NCBI RefSeq assembly: GCF_040110915.1
Contig: NZ_CP157793.1
Span: 694,939 to 758,938, forward strand
Direction of reading: 5' to 3'
DNA: 64,000 bases
Source of the DNA: Stappia sp.
Lineage (GTDB): Bacteria > Pseudomonadota > Alphaproteobacteria > Rhizobiales > Stappiaceae
Part shown: one piece after another, positions 1 to 7,491 of the stretch
How the letters are laid out: each line of letters starts with the position of its first letter
Numbering within the stretch: the first letter of the stretch is position 1
Notes under the pieces: model-generated
What the model saw: only the letters and a program-made list of their open reading frames with translations
What the model was told of the DNA's origin: nothing
The model's database searches: none
Translations under genes and position numbers: made by a program

Positions 1-80
1 TCCTGGCAAGCGACGAGGCGCGCTACATCACCGGCCACGCGCTGGTGGTCGACGGCGGGATCACGCTGAAATACAGTTGA
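1..80 (+). CDS. 3' end of an SDR-family oxidoreductase
   Basis: Only the last 25 codons are inside the window; the frame enters at base 3 and stops at TGA 78-80. The visible tail contains ITGHALVVDGGITL, the C-terminal signature of classical short-chain dehydrogenases: the YITG...VDGG segment follows the catalytic region and closes the Rossmann fold. The catalytic Tyr/Lys and the cofactor motif lie outside, so substrate and cofactor cannot be named. It precedes yacG by about 100 bases, which hold a tandem repeat. Confidence 0.85.
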   Translation, partial: LASDEARYITGHALVVDGGITLKYS

Positions 81-120
81 CCCGGTGCTCGCGATGCGCG
101 ACCGAGGCATGGCGGAGCAA

Positions 121-184
121 CAGCATGCCCGGACAGCAGCATGCCCGGACAGCAGCATGCAGGGACAACAGGATGCAGGGACAG
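121..184. repeat. Four tandem copies of a 16-bp unit in front of yacG
   Basis: Units at 121-136, 137-152, 153-168 and 169-184. The first two are identical (CAGCATGCCCGGACAG); the third and fourth differ at a few bases and read CAGCATGCAGGGACAA and CAGGATGCAGGGACAG. The unit is not a multiple of three. Each copy contains an ATG, and the last two contain AGGGA, which serves as a Shine-Dalgarno-like sequence for the yacG start at 187. The array ends two bases before that start codon. Confidence 0.9.
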
Positions 185-186
185 CG

Positions 187-432
187 ATGAGTGACGACAC
201 GAGCGAAGGCGCGGGCGCGCAAGCCCCACGTCGGGCGCGGCCCTGCCCGGAATGCGGCAAGCTGTCGGTCGAGCCCTTCTATCCCTTCTGTTCCAAACGG
301 TGTTCCGACGTCGATCTCAACCGCTGGCTTTCCGGGAGCTACAGCGTCCCGGTCGTGGAGCTGGAGCCGGAGGATCTCGCCGAGATCGAGGCGCGGCAGG
401 CCGACGAGGAGGCCTCGCGCGGCCGCGGCTGA
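187..432 (+). CDS. yacG: DNA gyrase inhibitor YacG (zinc protein)
   Basis: An 81-residue protein with the complete YacG zinc ribbon: CPECGK near residue 20 and FCSKRCSDVDLNRWL near residue 38, giving the four zinc cysteines. YacG family members bind GyrB and restrain DNA gyrase. The family is usually 60-70 residues; here there is a short Ser/Asp/Ala-rich lead before the first CxxC and an acidic tail (ELEPEDLAEIEA). I chose ATG 187 because AGGGA lies just upstream; an in-frame GTG at 85 would read through the tandem repeat and add 34 low-complexity residues. The usual alphaproteobacterial neighbour maf is not seen; an SDR gene lies upstream instead. Confidence 0.9.
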   Translation: MSDDTSEGAGAQAPRRARPCPECGKLSVEPFYPFCSKRCSDVDLNRWLSGSYSVPVVELEPEDLAEIEARQADEEASRGRG

Positions 433-676
433 GGTGTGATCACACGCGCGGGACACGCGTCACGCACCTGCCATGCCGGTGCGGCACTCTTGCGCGGCAC
501 GGGGCGCTGATCGTGAAGGCGCGCGCGAGGGTGTGAATGCACGGCGGATCCGCGCCGAAACGGCTTCGATGCGCCGCGCGCCTGCGCTATGATCGCGTGC
601 GCCGCGATGGCCCGCGCCACGCGAGATGCGGCTGCGGATCCGGCGCGACACAGGCGCCGCAAGGGGGTGAGGGACG

Positions 677-2308
677 ATGGGACGACGGAAGTTTCTAACG
701 GGCGCGCTTTGCGCCGGCGTGGCGGTTCTGGCGCTTGGGGCGGGTCCCGCGCGCGCGGACTTCGCGCTCACGATCCTGCATATCAACGACCTGCATTCGC
801 GGCTCGAGCCGATCAACCGCTTCGATTCGACCTGCGCGCCGGAAGACGATGCGGCGGGCGAGTGCTTCGGCGGCATCGCCCGCATCAAGGCGATGATCGA
901 GGCCCGGCGCGCGAGCCTGGCCGAGGCCGGGCGCAACGTGCTCACGCTGGATGCCGGCGACCAGTTCCAGGGCTCGCTGTTCTACACCACCTACAAGGGG
1001 GCTGCGGCCGCGGAGTTCATGAACGCCATCGGCTTTGACGCCATGGCGGTCGGCAACCATGAGTTCGACGACGGGCCGGAGGCGCTCGCCGCCTTCCTCG
1101 ACAAGGTCGACGTCCCCGTCCTGTCCGGCAACATCGACGTGGAGAACGAGCCGCAGCTCAAGGGCAAGGTGTCCGGTTCGATGGTGCTGGAGGTCGGCGG
1201 AGAGCTCGTCGGCATCGTCTCGACGCTGGCGGAAGACACCGTCGAAACCTCGTCGCCGGGGCCGAACGTGGCGTTCCTGCGCGCCGAAACCTACCTCAAG
1301 GGCGCCGTCGAGGCGCTGGAAGCCTCCGGCGTCGACAAGATCATCGCCCTCACGCATATGGGGCTGCCGCGCGACATGCAGATCGCCGCGCGCGTGCCCG
1401 GCATCGACGTGATCGTCGGCGGCCATTCGCACACGCTCTTGTCCAACACCGAGGACGGCGCCGCCGGTCCCTATCCGGTTCTGGTGCAGAATCCGGCCGG
1501 GCGACAGGTGCCGGTCGTGCAGGCCTATGCCTATGGCAAGTATCTGGGCGAGATCGAGATTGTCTTCGACGATGCCGGCAAAGTCACCTCGGCGAACGGC
1601 AACCCGATCCTGCTCGACGCCTCCGTCGCCGCCGACAAGGACATCGCCGCGCGCCTCGCCGAACTCGCCGCGCCGCTGGAAGAGCTGCGCGCCCGGGTGA
1701 TCGGCCGGACCGAGGCGGCGATCGACGGATCGCGCGACAGCTGCCGCGCCGGCGAATGCCAGATGGGCAATCTGGTGGCCGAGGCGATGCTCGATCGCGT
1801 CCGCGATCAGGGCATCCAGATCGCCATCCAGAACGGCGGGGGCCTGCGCGCCTCGATCGACGCCGGCGAGGTGACCATGGGCGAGGTCCTCACCGTGCTG
1901 CCGTTCCAGAACACGCTGTCGACCTTCCAGCTCAAGGGCGCCGATGTCATCGCCGCGCTGGAAAACGGCGTGTCCCAGGTGGAAGACGGGGCCGGGCGCT
2001 TCCCGCAGGTCGCGGGCCTGCGCTTCAGCTGGACCCCGGCGCGCGCGCCGGGCGAGGGGCGGATCATCACGGTCGAGGTCGCCTCGGCGGATGGCGAATG
2101 GACGCCGCTCGACCCGCAAGCCACCTACGGCGTGGTGTCCAACAACTACATGCGCGGCGGCGGCGACGGCTACCGCGTCTTCGCCGACAATGGGGCGAAC
2201 GCCTACGACTACGGCCCCGGCCTGGAGGAAGTGGTCGCCGACTTCATCGCCGACATGGACACGGGCTACACGCCGTTCACCGACGGGCGGATTCGTCGGG
2301 TCGAGTAA
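677..2308 (+). CDS. Periplasmic 5'-nucleotidase / UDP-sugar hydrolase (UshA-like), Tat signal
   Basis: A 543-residue bifunctional metallophosphatase. The N-terminus has a twin-arginine signal (GRRKFLTG followed by an Ala/Gly-rich hydrophobic stretch, cut near ARADF). Metal-binding motifs of the calcineurin-like domain appear in order: HINDLH (about residue 35), DAGDQFQGS (about 96), GNHEFD (about 121) and GGHSHT (about 248). The C-terminal 5'-nucleotidase domain carries QNGGGLRAS and SNNYMRGGGDGY, the substrate-stacking region. It should hydrolyse nucleotides or nucleotide sugars in the periplasm to recover phosphate and nucleoside. The start has GGGGGTGAGGG upstream. It stands alone, and a terminator-like hairpin follows. 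Confidence 0.92.
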   Translation: MGRRKFLTGALCAGVAVLALGAGPARADFALTILHINDLHSRLEPINRFDSTCAPEDDAAGECFGGIARIKAMIEARRASLAEAGRNVLTLDAGDQFQGSLFYTTYKGAAAAEFMNAIGFDAMAVGNHEFDDGPEALAAFLDKVDVPVLSGNIDVENEPQLKGKVSGSMVLEVGGELVGIVSTLAEDTVETSSPGPNVAFLRAETYLKGAVEALEASGVDKIIALTHMGLPRDMQIAARVPGIDVIVGGHSHTLLSNTEDGAAGPYPVLVQNPAGRQVPVVQAYAYGKYLGEIEIVFDDAGKVTSANGNPILLDASVAADKDIAARLAELAAPLEELRARVIGRTEAAIDGSRDSCRAGECQMGNLVAEAMLDRVRDQGIQIAIQNGGGLRASIDAGEVTMGEVLTVLPFQNTLSTFQLKGADVIAALENGVSQVEDGAGRFPQVAGLRFSWTPARAPGEGRIITVEVASADGEWTPLDPQATYGVVSNNYMRGGGDGYRVFADNGANAYDYGPGLEEVVADFIADMDTGYTPFTDGRIRRVE

Positions 2309-2346
2309 GGTGCGCCCGTTTGTTGCGCAGTCTTGTAAGTAACGCC

Positions 2347-2385
2347 GGCCGCCCGCTGCGTAAAAACGTGGTGGGCGGCCCCTTT
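2347..2385 (+). terminator. Probable terminator after the 5'-nucleotidase gene
   Basis: An 8-bp perfect stem, GGCCGCCC (2347-2354) with GGGCGGCC (2373-2380), plus an inner CGT/ACG pairing around an A-rich loop, followed by CCTTTATT. The U-tract is short, so this is a moderate candidate. It lies 38 bases past the stop codon and before an AT-richer stretch (2385-2410) that may hold the promoter of the next gene. Confidence 0.55.
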
Positions 2386-2506
2386 ATTGTGCTATTATTG
2401 CAACATTGAAGTGCGTAAGGCGCGAGATGCCGCTCAAGACGAGCGACACTTGCGCCGATTGACGCTACGACAAGCTATTGCCACACCTTTTTGCTGGAGG
2501 GGCGGG

Positions 2507-4057
2507 GTGCGCATTGCTGGGGCGACGGATTCGCGAGCGCCGGGACGGGGGGCGGTTTCGCCGCCGCGCGCCAATGCCCGCGTCCTTGCCTGTGTCGTTG
2601 CCCGTGTCGTCGCCCGTGTCCTTGTTCGTGCCTCTTCTGGTCGCGACTCTGGTTGCGCCCCTGGTCCCGCCCTCGTTCGCGCCTTTTTCTGCGCCGCTTG
2701 CCTCTTTGGCGCGGTCGCCCTGTCATCGGCGGATGCCTCCGCCCAGTCCGGTCCGGTGGCGCAGGCCGCGCCGGACGCCGCTGCCGGGCAGGGCGCGGTC
2801 GCCGAGGCGTCGCTGCGCGCCCGTCAGGCGCAGCTTCTGGCGGCGATGCTGGCCGACCCGGCCGATCTGGACATCGCCTTCGATTATGCGACCGTCTCCA
2901 CCCGACTTGGCGACTACGAGGCGGCGATCGGCACCCTTGAGCGGATGCTCATCTACGCGCCGGGCCTGCCGCGCATTCAGCTCGAGCTTGGCGTGCTCTA
3001 TTATCGGCTCGGTTCCTCCGAGGTCGCGCGCGCCTATTTCGAGCAGGCGCTGGCGACGCCCGACGTGCCGCCGGAAGTCGCGGCGCGCGTGGAGACCTTT
3101 CTCGCGGCGATCGACACGCAGGAAGCCCGCGGCAAGCTGTCCGCCACGCTGGTGACCGGCCTGCGCTACCAGTCCAACGCCAACGCGGGGCCGGGCAGCC
3201 GACAGGTCACGCTCAACGGTCTGCCTTTCCTGCTGGACGACACGGCCATCGGTCAGCCGGACTGGAACGCCTTCGTCGCCGGCAACGTGCATGCGGCCTA
3301 CGATCTCGGCACGCAGGGCGATCTTCTGGAGGCGGACCTGCTGTTCTACGGCGGGCGCTATCTCGACACGCAGCGTCTCGACACCGGCCTTGCGGAACTG
3401 ACCCTCGGACCGTCCTTCAACATGGGCCGTTTCGGCATCGACGATGCGCAACTCGGCGTCTACGCCATTCTGGGCGGCGTGCGGCTGAACGACGGCAATT
3501 ATTCCGGCGCGCTGGGCGCCGGTGCCCGGATCGTGCATCAGCCGTCGCCGCTTGCGTCGGTCAACGCCAAGATCGAGTATCGCCATCGCTGGTTTCGCGA
3601 CACGGCGACCTATCCGACGGTCTCCAACCGCAACGGATATCAGATCCTCGGGCAACTGACCTATAGCCACCGGATCGACGCGAACTGGGTTGTGCGGGCG
3701 CTGACGCTCGGCGATTTCGAGCAGGCGGCGGCGAATTTCGAGCAGAGCGTCGAGGGCGGGGCCGGCCTCGGGGCGACCTATCGCTTCGCGTCGCCGATCG
3801 CGGGGCTGGAGATCCCCTGGGCGCTCGACGCGGATGCCGGCTACATCCGCCGCGAGTATCGCGCGCCGGACCCGGCCGTCGATCCCGCCACGGCGCAGCA
3901 CGACAACGAGTTCTGGCTGCGCGGCGGGCTGACCGTTCCCCTTCGCGCGGATCTGGCCGCCGCGATCACGGCGGAGTTTCGCCGGCTGCAGTCGAATTAC
4001 GCGACGCGGGATTTTTCAAACGCCTCGGTCACGGTCAGCCTGATCATGACGTTCTAG
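2507..4057 (+). CDS. TPR plus outer-membrane barrel protein, Slam/DUF560-like (type XI secretion)
   Basis: 516 residues from GTG 2507, which has GGAGGGG just upstream; an in-frame ATG at 2387 is possible but has no ribosome site. After a long, low-complexity Arg/Val/Ala-rich lead comes a signal peptide (FFCAACLFGAVALSSADASAQ), then TPR-like repeats (for example FDYATVSTRLGDYEAAIGTLERM and the following 34-residue unit). The C-terminal half is rich in alternating aromatic/polar strands and ends in LIMTF; a terminal Phe is typical of BAM-inserted barrels. TPR domain plus barrel is the layout of Slam (DUF560) translocators. The next gene, 74 bases downstream, encodes a protein with a C-terminal TbpB-like barrel, the known cargo type. 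Family assignment rests on architecture and context. Confidence 0.65.
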   Translation: MRIAGATDSRAPGRGAVSPPRANARVLACVVARVVARVLVRASSGRDSGCAPGPALVRAFFCAACLFGAVALSSADASAQSGPVAQAAPDAAAGQGAVAEASLRARQAQLLAAMLADPADLDIAFDYATVSTRLGDYEAAIGTLERMLIYAPGLPRIQLELGVLYYRLGSSEVARAYFEQALATPDVPPEVAARVETFLAAIDTQEARGKLSATLVTGLRYQSNANAGPGSRQVTLNGLPFLLDDTAIGQPDWNAFVAGNVHAAYDLGTQGDLLEADLLFYGGRYLDTQRLDTGLAELTLGPSFNMGRFGIDDAQLGVYAILGGVRLNDGNYSGALGAGARIVHQPSPLASVNAKIEYRHRWFRDTATYPTVSNRNGYQILGQLTYSHRIDANWVVRALTLGDFEQAAANFEQSVEGGAGLGATYRFASPIAGLEIPWALDADAGYIRREYRAPDPAVDPATAQHDNEFWLRGGLTVPLRADLAAAITAEFRRLQSNYATRDFSNASVTVSLIMTF

Positions 4058-4131
4058 CGGGGGCGTGCCGGCTAGCGAGGAAGTGCCGGCCGGGGGCCGG
4101 TGCATGTGGTCGTCGAGGAGAGGAGCGTGAC

Positions 4132-6948
4132 ATGAGACGCTGTGCCATGATCGTGACGGGCGCGATGCTCGCGGCCACTTTCGCGGCCAGTCTCGCGGGT
4201 CCCCCGGCCGCGGCCGAAGTCGGGGTCGCGGCTGCCGTCAATCCGGACGCGCGACGCACGCCGCCGGGTGCCGCGACGCGCACCGTGGTGCTCGGCGACA
4301 CGCTGATCTTTCGCGAGCGCATCGAAACACGCGGCGACGGGCTGGTGCAGATCCTGCTGGTCGACGGGTCGACCTTCACGGTGGGGGCCAATTCCGATCT
4401 GGTGATCGACGAATTCGTCTACGACCCGGATGCCGGGACGGGACGCCTCGTCGCGTCCTTCGGCAAGGGCGTGGCGCGGTTTGTCGGCGGCCGGCTGAGC
4501 AAGTCCGAGGGCGGGGTCACCGTGAACACGCCAGTCGGAACCATCGGCATCCGCGGCGGCATCGCCAATCTGAGCGTCGAGGGGGGCGAGGCGGCGTTCT
4601 CGCTGCTGTTCGGCGATGAACTCACCTTCACCGGACCGGATGGCAGCCGCGAACGCGTCTACGAGCGCGGCTATACGCTGAGCGTTCGCGACGGCGGACA
4701 GGCGGGGCCGCAGCGGACCATCCGCCGGACGACACAGGCCGACCTCGGCGGGGTCCAGCAGCGGCTGGCCGGCCGGGCGGGCTTGAGCGGCGGCGCGCGG
4801 ACGCCGCCGACCGACACGCGGGTCGCGCGGTCGGGTGTGGTGCCCGTCAACTCCGCCCGGCCGACCGTTGCCGTGGCGCCGCGCCCCAAGCCGCAGGCGG
4901 TGCGCTCCTCCACCCTGCGCGAGGGCGGAGAGGTCTTGCAGAAGATCGCCGCGCGCGCCAACGCCGAGATCGTGCGCGAGACGTCGGAACCGGCCGAAGC
5001 GTCCGAACCGCCGGAAACGCCTCCCGAAGCCGGCAGCCCGATCAACGTGCGGGTGCTGTCGAGCGGAGAGAGCTACACCGCCGCCTTCGATGTGGCGGCG
5101 ATACCCGATCCCGGGCGTCACGGTCTCATCGGCGGCGGACCGGCGCAGGATCGCACCGTCGTCTTCACCGTCGATGCGAGCCGCACGCAGATGACCGGGA
5201 CCGTCGACGGCGAGACGCTGACGATCCCGCTGCCCGCCTCCGGCGAGGCGGCGTTTCGCGTCGTCACAGACGCCGGGCGGGCGGTGGCGGGAACGGTGCA
5301 TATCGCCGGCGATCACTTCATCGCCTTTACCTATTTCGAGGAGATCTCGGCCTCCGTTCTCGCGGTCAACGATCCCGTGTTCGGCCTGTGGGGGCAGGCG
5401 AGCGACGTGGCGACGGTGGAGGCGGAAAACCCGGATCAGATCCGACGCTACCATCTCGCCGCCGATCCCTTGCAGAAGGCGCGCAACGGCTTCGGCCACG
5501 ACCTTTACTTCCTCAATCCCTTTGCCGCCGACCTGCTCGGCGAAAGCTTCCTGAGCGGCGTGCGCACGAGCGACTTCCTTCTGGTGGCCAACGACGATCT
5601 CAGCGAGAACGATCCCCGCTATCTCGTTGCCTCCATGCTGATCTCGGGAGAGGGGACGGACCAGTCGTCCGCGATTTCGGTATCGACGGGCGTCGTCTTC
5701 ACCAACGCCTATGGCGACTTCGAGATCGGCGGCGCGCGGCGCGGCGGCTTCCGGGCCGAGGCCACCGACCCCGGGGTGTTGTACTCCGGCCCGGTGTCCT
5801 CCTTGCCGGGCGCCGACGGCGGGCATGTCTTCGGCCCCGACGCGGAGAATTTCGTGCTGAGCTTCGACCCCGGCGCGAGCGACCTGGCCCGTGACAGTTC
5901 CATCGCCGGTCCGGCGCCCTATGCGAGCGACGCTGAGCGCTCCTCCGGCTTCGTCCATGTGGGGAGCCTCGCGAATGAGGCGGATGTCGGCGCCTTCAGC
6001 CGCACGACCCGGGTGCTCAACGGCTACGGTGCGGCGATGATGGAAACCCAGACCACAGGCGGCGTTCCCGTGCCGCTGTGGAGCGCGACGCCCGACGATC
6101 TGCTCATGTCGTTCAATGCGGAAATCAACACGGTCGGCGCCGCGCTGACCGTCTATGACCAGACCGCCGAGGACCCCGGCCTTGCGGCCCTGCGCGTCGG
6201 CTTCGGCCAGGGGCTGTTTTCGGGTCAGAACGGATCCTCCGCGCTGATCGACGACGACCGCTACGCGCTCACGCACAATCGCGCCGAGACCTTTGCGATC
6301 AGCGATGCGGCCGCCACCATCGCGCCGGAGGGCAACCCGCGCAGCTACATGGTGCCCTCGACCCTGGTGGCGGGCGCCGACAACGCCCTGTTCGGCTCCG
6401 CCAGCCGGTGCACCTGTGCCTTCCTGGAGTGGGGCTACTGGGGCACCCGCTTCGAAGGCGACGGCGGCACCGGCCCCTTCGATGCCCGCGACGACTACGT
6501 GCATCTGGGGACATGGGCGGCGGGCGACATTGTCGCCAATGCCGACCTGCCGACGGCGGGCTCGGCGACCTTCAGCGGCCATGCGGTGGGCAATGTGGCG
6601 CGGCAGGTCGCGGACGGCACCGCGCAGTATCTCGCCGCCGGCGATTTCGGGATGACCTACGATTTCGCGAGCCGTCTGGGAACGGCGACGATCAGCGGCT
6701 TCGACGGGCGTGACTTCGGCGCCAGCGTCGCCGGCGTGCCCGGCGGCGCGAGCGATCTCAACCGCTTCGGCGGCGCCCTGACCGAGACCTCGGCGGGCGG
6801 CGCCTCAGGAGTGTTGACCGGATCCTTCGCGCGCGGTCCCGCCGGCCCGGCGCAAGGGGTCGTGGGCAGTTTCGGCGTGGCCGATCCGACCGGCGCCTGG
6901 CGCGCGACCGGGATCGTGGTCGGGCAGCAGGGTGGGGTGCCGGACTGA
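4132..6948 (+). CDS. Large exported protein: FecR domain plus C-terminal TbpB-like barrel
   Basis: 938 residues. A Sec signal peptide (MIVTGAMLAATFAASLAG...AAAE) has no lipobox cysteine. Residues about 45-160 form a FecR domain: VLGDTLIFRERIETRGDG, VDGSTFTVGANSDLVIDEFVYDP and NTPVGTIGIRGG are the family's conserved strands. The middle has a Pro/Arg linker and a long beta-rich region of no recognised family. The last 130 residues (TFSGHAVGNV, AAGDFGMTYDF, FGGALTETSAGG, GVLTGSFARGPAGPAQGVVGSFG) match the pattern of the TbpB-type barrel in Slam/type XI cargo, including the GxFxGPxAxExxGxF-like end. GAGGAGAGGAG precedes ATG 4132. It follows the TPR-barrel gene and is probably in one operon with it. 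Surface exposure or release is inferred. Confidence 0.7.
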   Translation: MRRCAMIVTGAMLAATFAASLAGPPAAAEVGVAAAVNPDARRTPPGAATRTVVLGDTLIFRERIETRGDGLVQILLVDGSTFTVGANSDLVIDEFVYDPDAGTGRLVASFGKGVARFVGGRLSKSEGGVTVNTPVGTIGIRGGIANLSVEGGEAAFSLLFGDELTFTGPDGSRERVYERGYTLSVRDGGQAGPQRTIRRTTQADLGGVQQRLAGRAGLSGGARTPPTDTRVARSGVVPVNSARPTVAVAPRPKPQAVRSSTLREGGEVLQKIAARANAEIVRETSEPAEASEPPETPPEAGSPINVRVLSSGESYTAAFDVAAIPDPGRHGLIGGGPAQDRTVVFTVDASRTQMTGTVDGETLTIPLPASGEAAFRVVTDAGRAVAGTVHIAGDHFIAFTYFEEISASVLAVNDPVFGLWGQASDVATVEAENPDQIRRYHLAADPLQKARNGFGHDLYFLNPFAADLLGESFLSGVRTSDFLLVANDDLSENDPRYLVASMLISGEGTDQSSAISVSTGVVFTNAYGDFEIGGARRGGFRAEATDPGVLYSGPVSSLPGADGGHVFGPDAENFVLSFDPGASDLARDSSIAGPAPYASDAERSSGFVHVGSLANEADVGAFSRTTRVLNGYGAAMMETQTTGGVPVPLWSATPDDLLMSFNAEINTVGAALTVYDQTAEDPGLAALRVGFGQGLFSGQNGSSALIDDDRYALTHNRAETFAISDAAATIAPEGNPRSYMVPSTLVAGADNALFGSASRCTCAFLEWGYWGTRFEGDGGTGPFDARDDYVHLGTWAAGDIVANADLPTAGSATFSGHAVGNVARQVADGTAQYLAAGDFGMTYDFASRLGTATISGFDGRDFGASVAGVPGGASDLNRFGGALTETSAGGASGVLTGSFARGPAGPAQGVVGSFGVADPTGAWRATGIVVGQQGGVPD

Positions 6949-6968
6949 GCCGCGCATGCGCACCTCAT

Positions 6969-7023
6969 GGGGGTGCACCGTGGGGGGCGCACCGTGGAGG
7001 GCGCACCGTGGAGTCGAACCGTG
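6969..7023. repeat. Short tandem repeat (14-bp unit) between the FecR gene and tRNA-Phe
   Basis: Units at 6969-6982, 6983-6996, 6997-7010 and a 13-base copy at 7011-7023. The consensus is GGGGGCGCACCGTG, and a degenerate remnant (GGGGGGCGCGCG) follows. No reading frame of interest covers it. It is the same kind of structure as the arrays at 121-184 and 24931-25000, with unrelated sequence. Confidence 0.85.
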
Positions 7024-7122
7024 GGGGGCGCGCGTTGGCCGCGCGCTGGAGGGCGGAGCGCCGGGAGCGATGCGCGGGTCATCGGGTCTTCGCATAGCTG
7101 TGAAAAACTTGCGCGCGGCAAC

Positions 7123-7151
7123 TGGACAGGCCGGAAGCGAGCTTCTATAAG
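7123..7151 (+). promoter_or_regulatory. Sigma-70 type promoter of tRNA-Phe
   Basis: A -35 element TGGACA (7123-7128), a 17-base spacer and a -10 element TATAAG (7146-7151). Transcription would start near 7158, about 35 bases before the mature 5' end of the tRNA. This fits a tRNA precursor leader. Confidence 0.7.
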
Positions 7152-7192
7152 ACCGGCACTTCGGTGCAACGCGCGTTTGCGCGGCGCCGGGC

Positions 7193-7268
7193 GCCCAGGT
7201 AGCTCAGTTGGTAGAGCAGCGGATTGAAAATCCGCGTGTCGCTGGTTCGATTCCGGCCCTGGGCACCA
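7193..7268 (+). tRNA. tRNA-Phe (anticodon GAA)
   Basis: A 76-base cloverleaf including the encoded CCA. The acceptor GCCCAGG (7193-7199) pairs with CCTGGGC (7258-7264), with discriminator A and CCA at 7266-7268. The D-arm AGCTCAGTTGGTAGAGC and the T-arm with GGTTCGATTCC are intact. The anticodon loop TTGAAAA carries GAA, decoding phenylalanine. No integrase gene or duplicated tRNA 3' end was seen nearby, so there is no sign it was used as an integration site. Confidence 0.97.
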
Positions 7269-7491
7269 CTCTTCTCCTTACTCACAAAAATTCCGCGAAC
7301 ACGCTCACTCGGCAGGCGACGCTTGAACCGCCTGGGCCATGGCCGTTTGTGCGACGTGATCCCGTGTCGGGGCCATGACGCATCGAGGGATGGGGGAGTG
7401 GCGCGCGGTCCGCGCCGCATCGATGCGCGGTTGCTCCGGGCGCGCGGGTGGGCGACAACAGCCGCGACGCCGTGCGACCCGATGCAGGACC

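Noticed and set aside
121..184. CRISPR-like array
   Set aside because: Repeats are 13-16 bp and directly adjacent with no spacers, here and at 6969 and 24931; no cas genes.
4072..6582. An 836-codon frame antisense to the FecR-domain gene
   Set aside because: No start signal, no domain; the plus strand carries signal peptide, FecR and barrel motifs.
7193..7268. tRNA-Phe as integration site of a mobile island
   Set aside because: No integrase, no duplicated 3' tRNA segment found in the window, and neighbouring genes look chromosomal.
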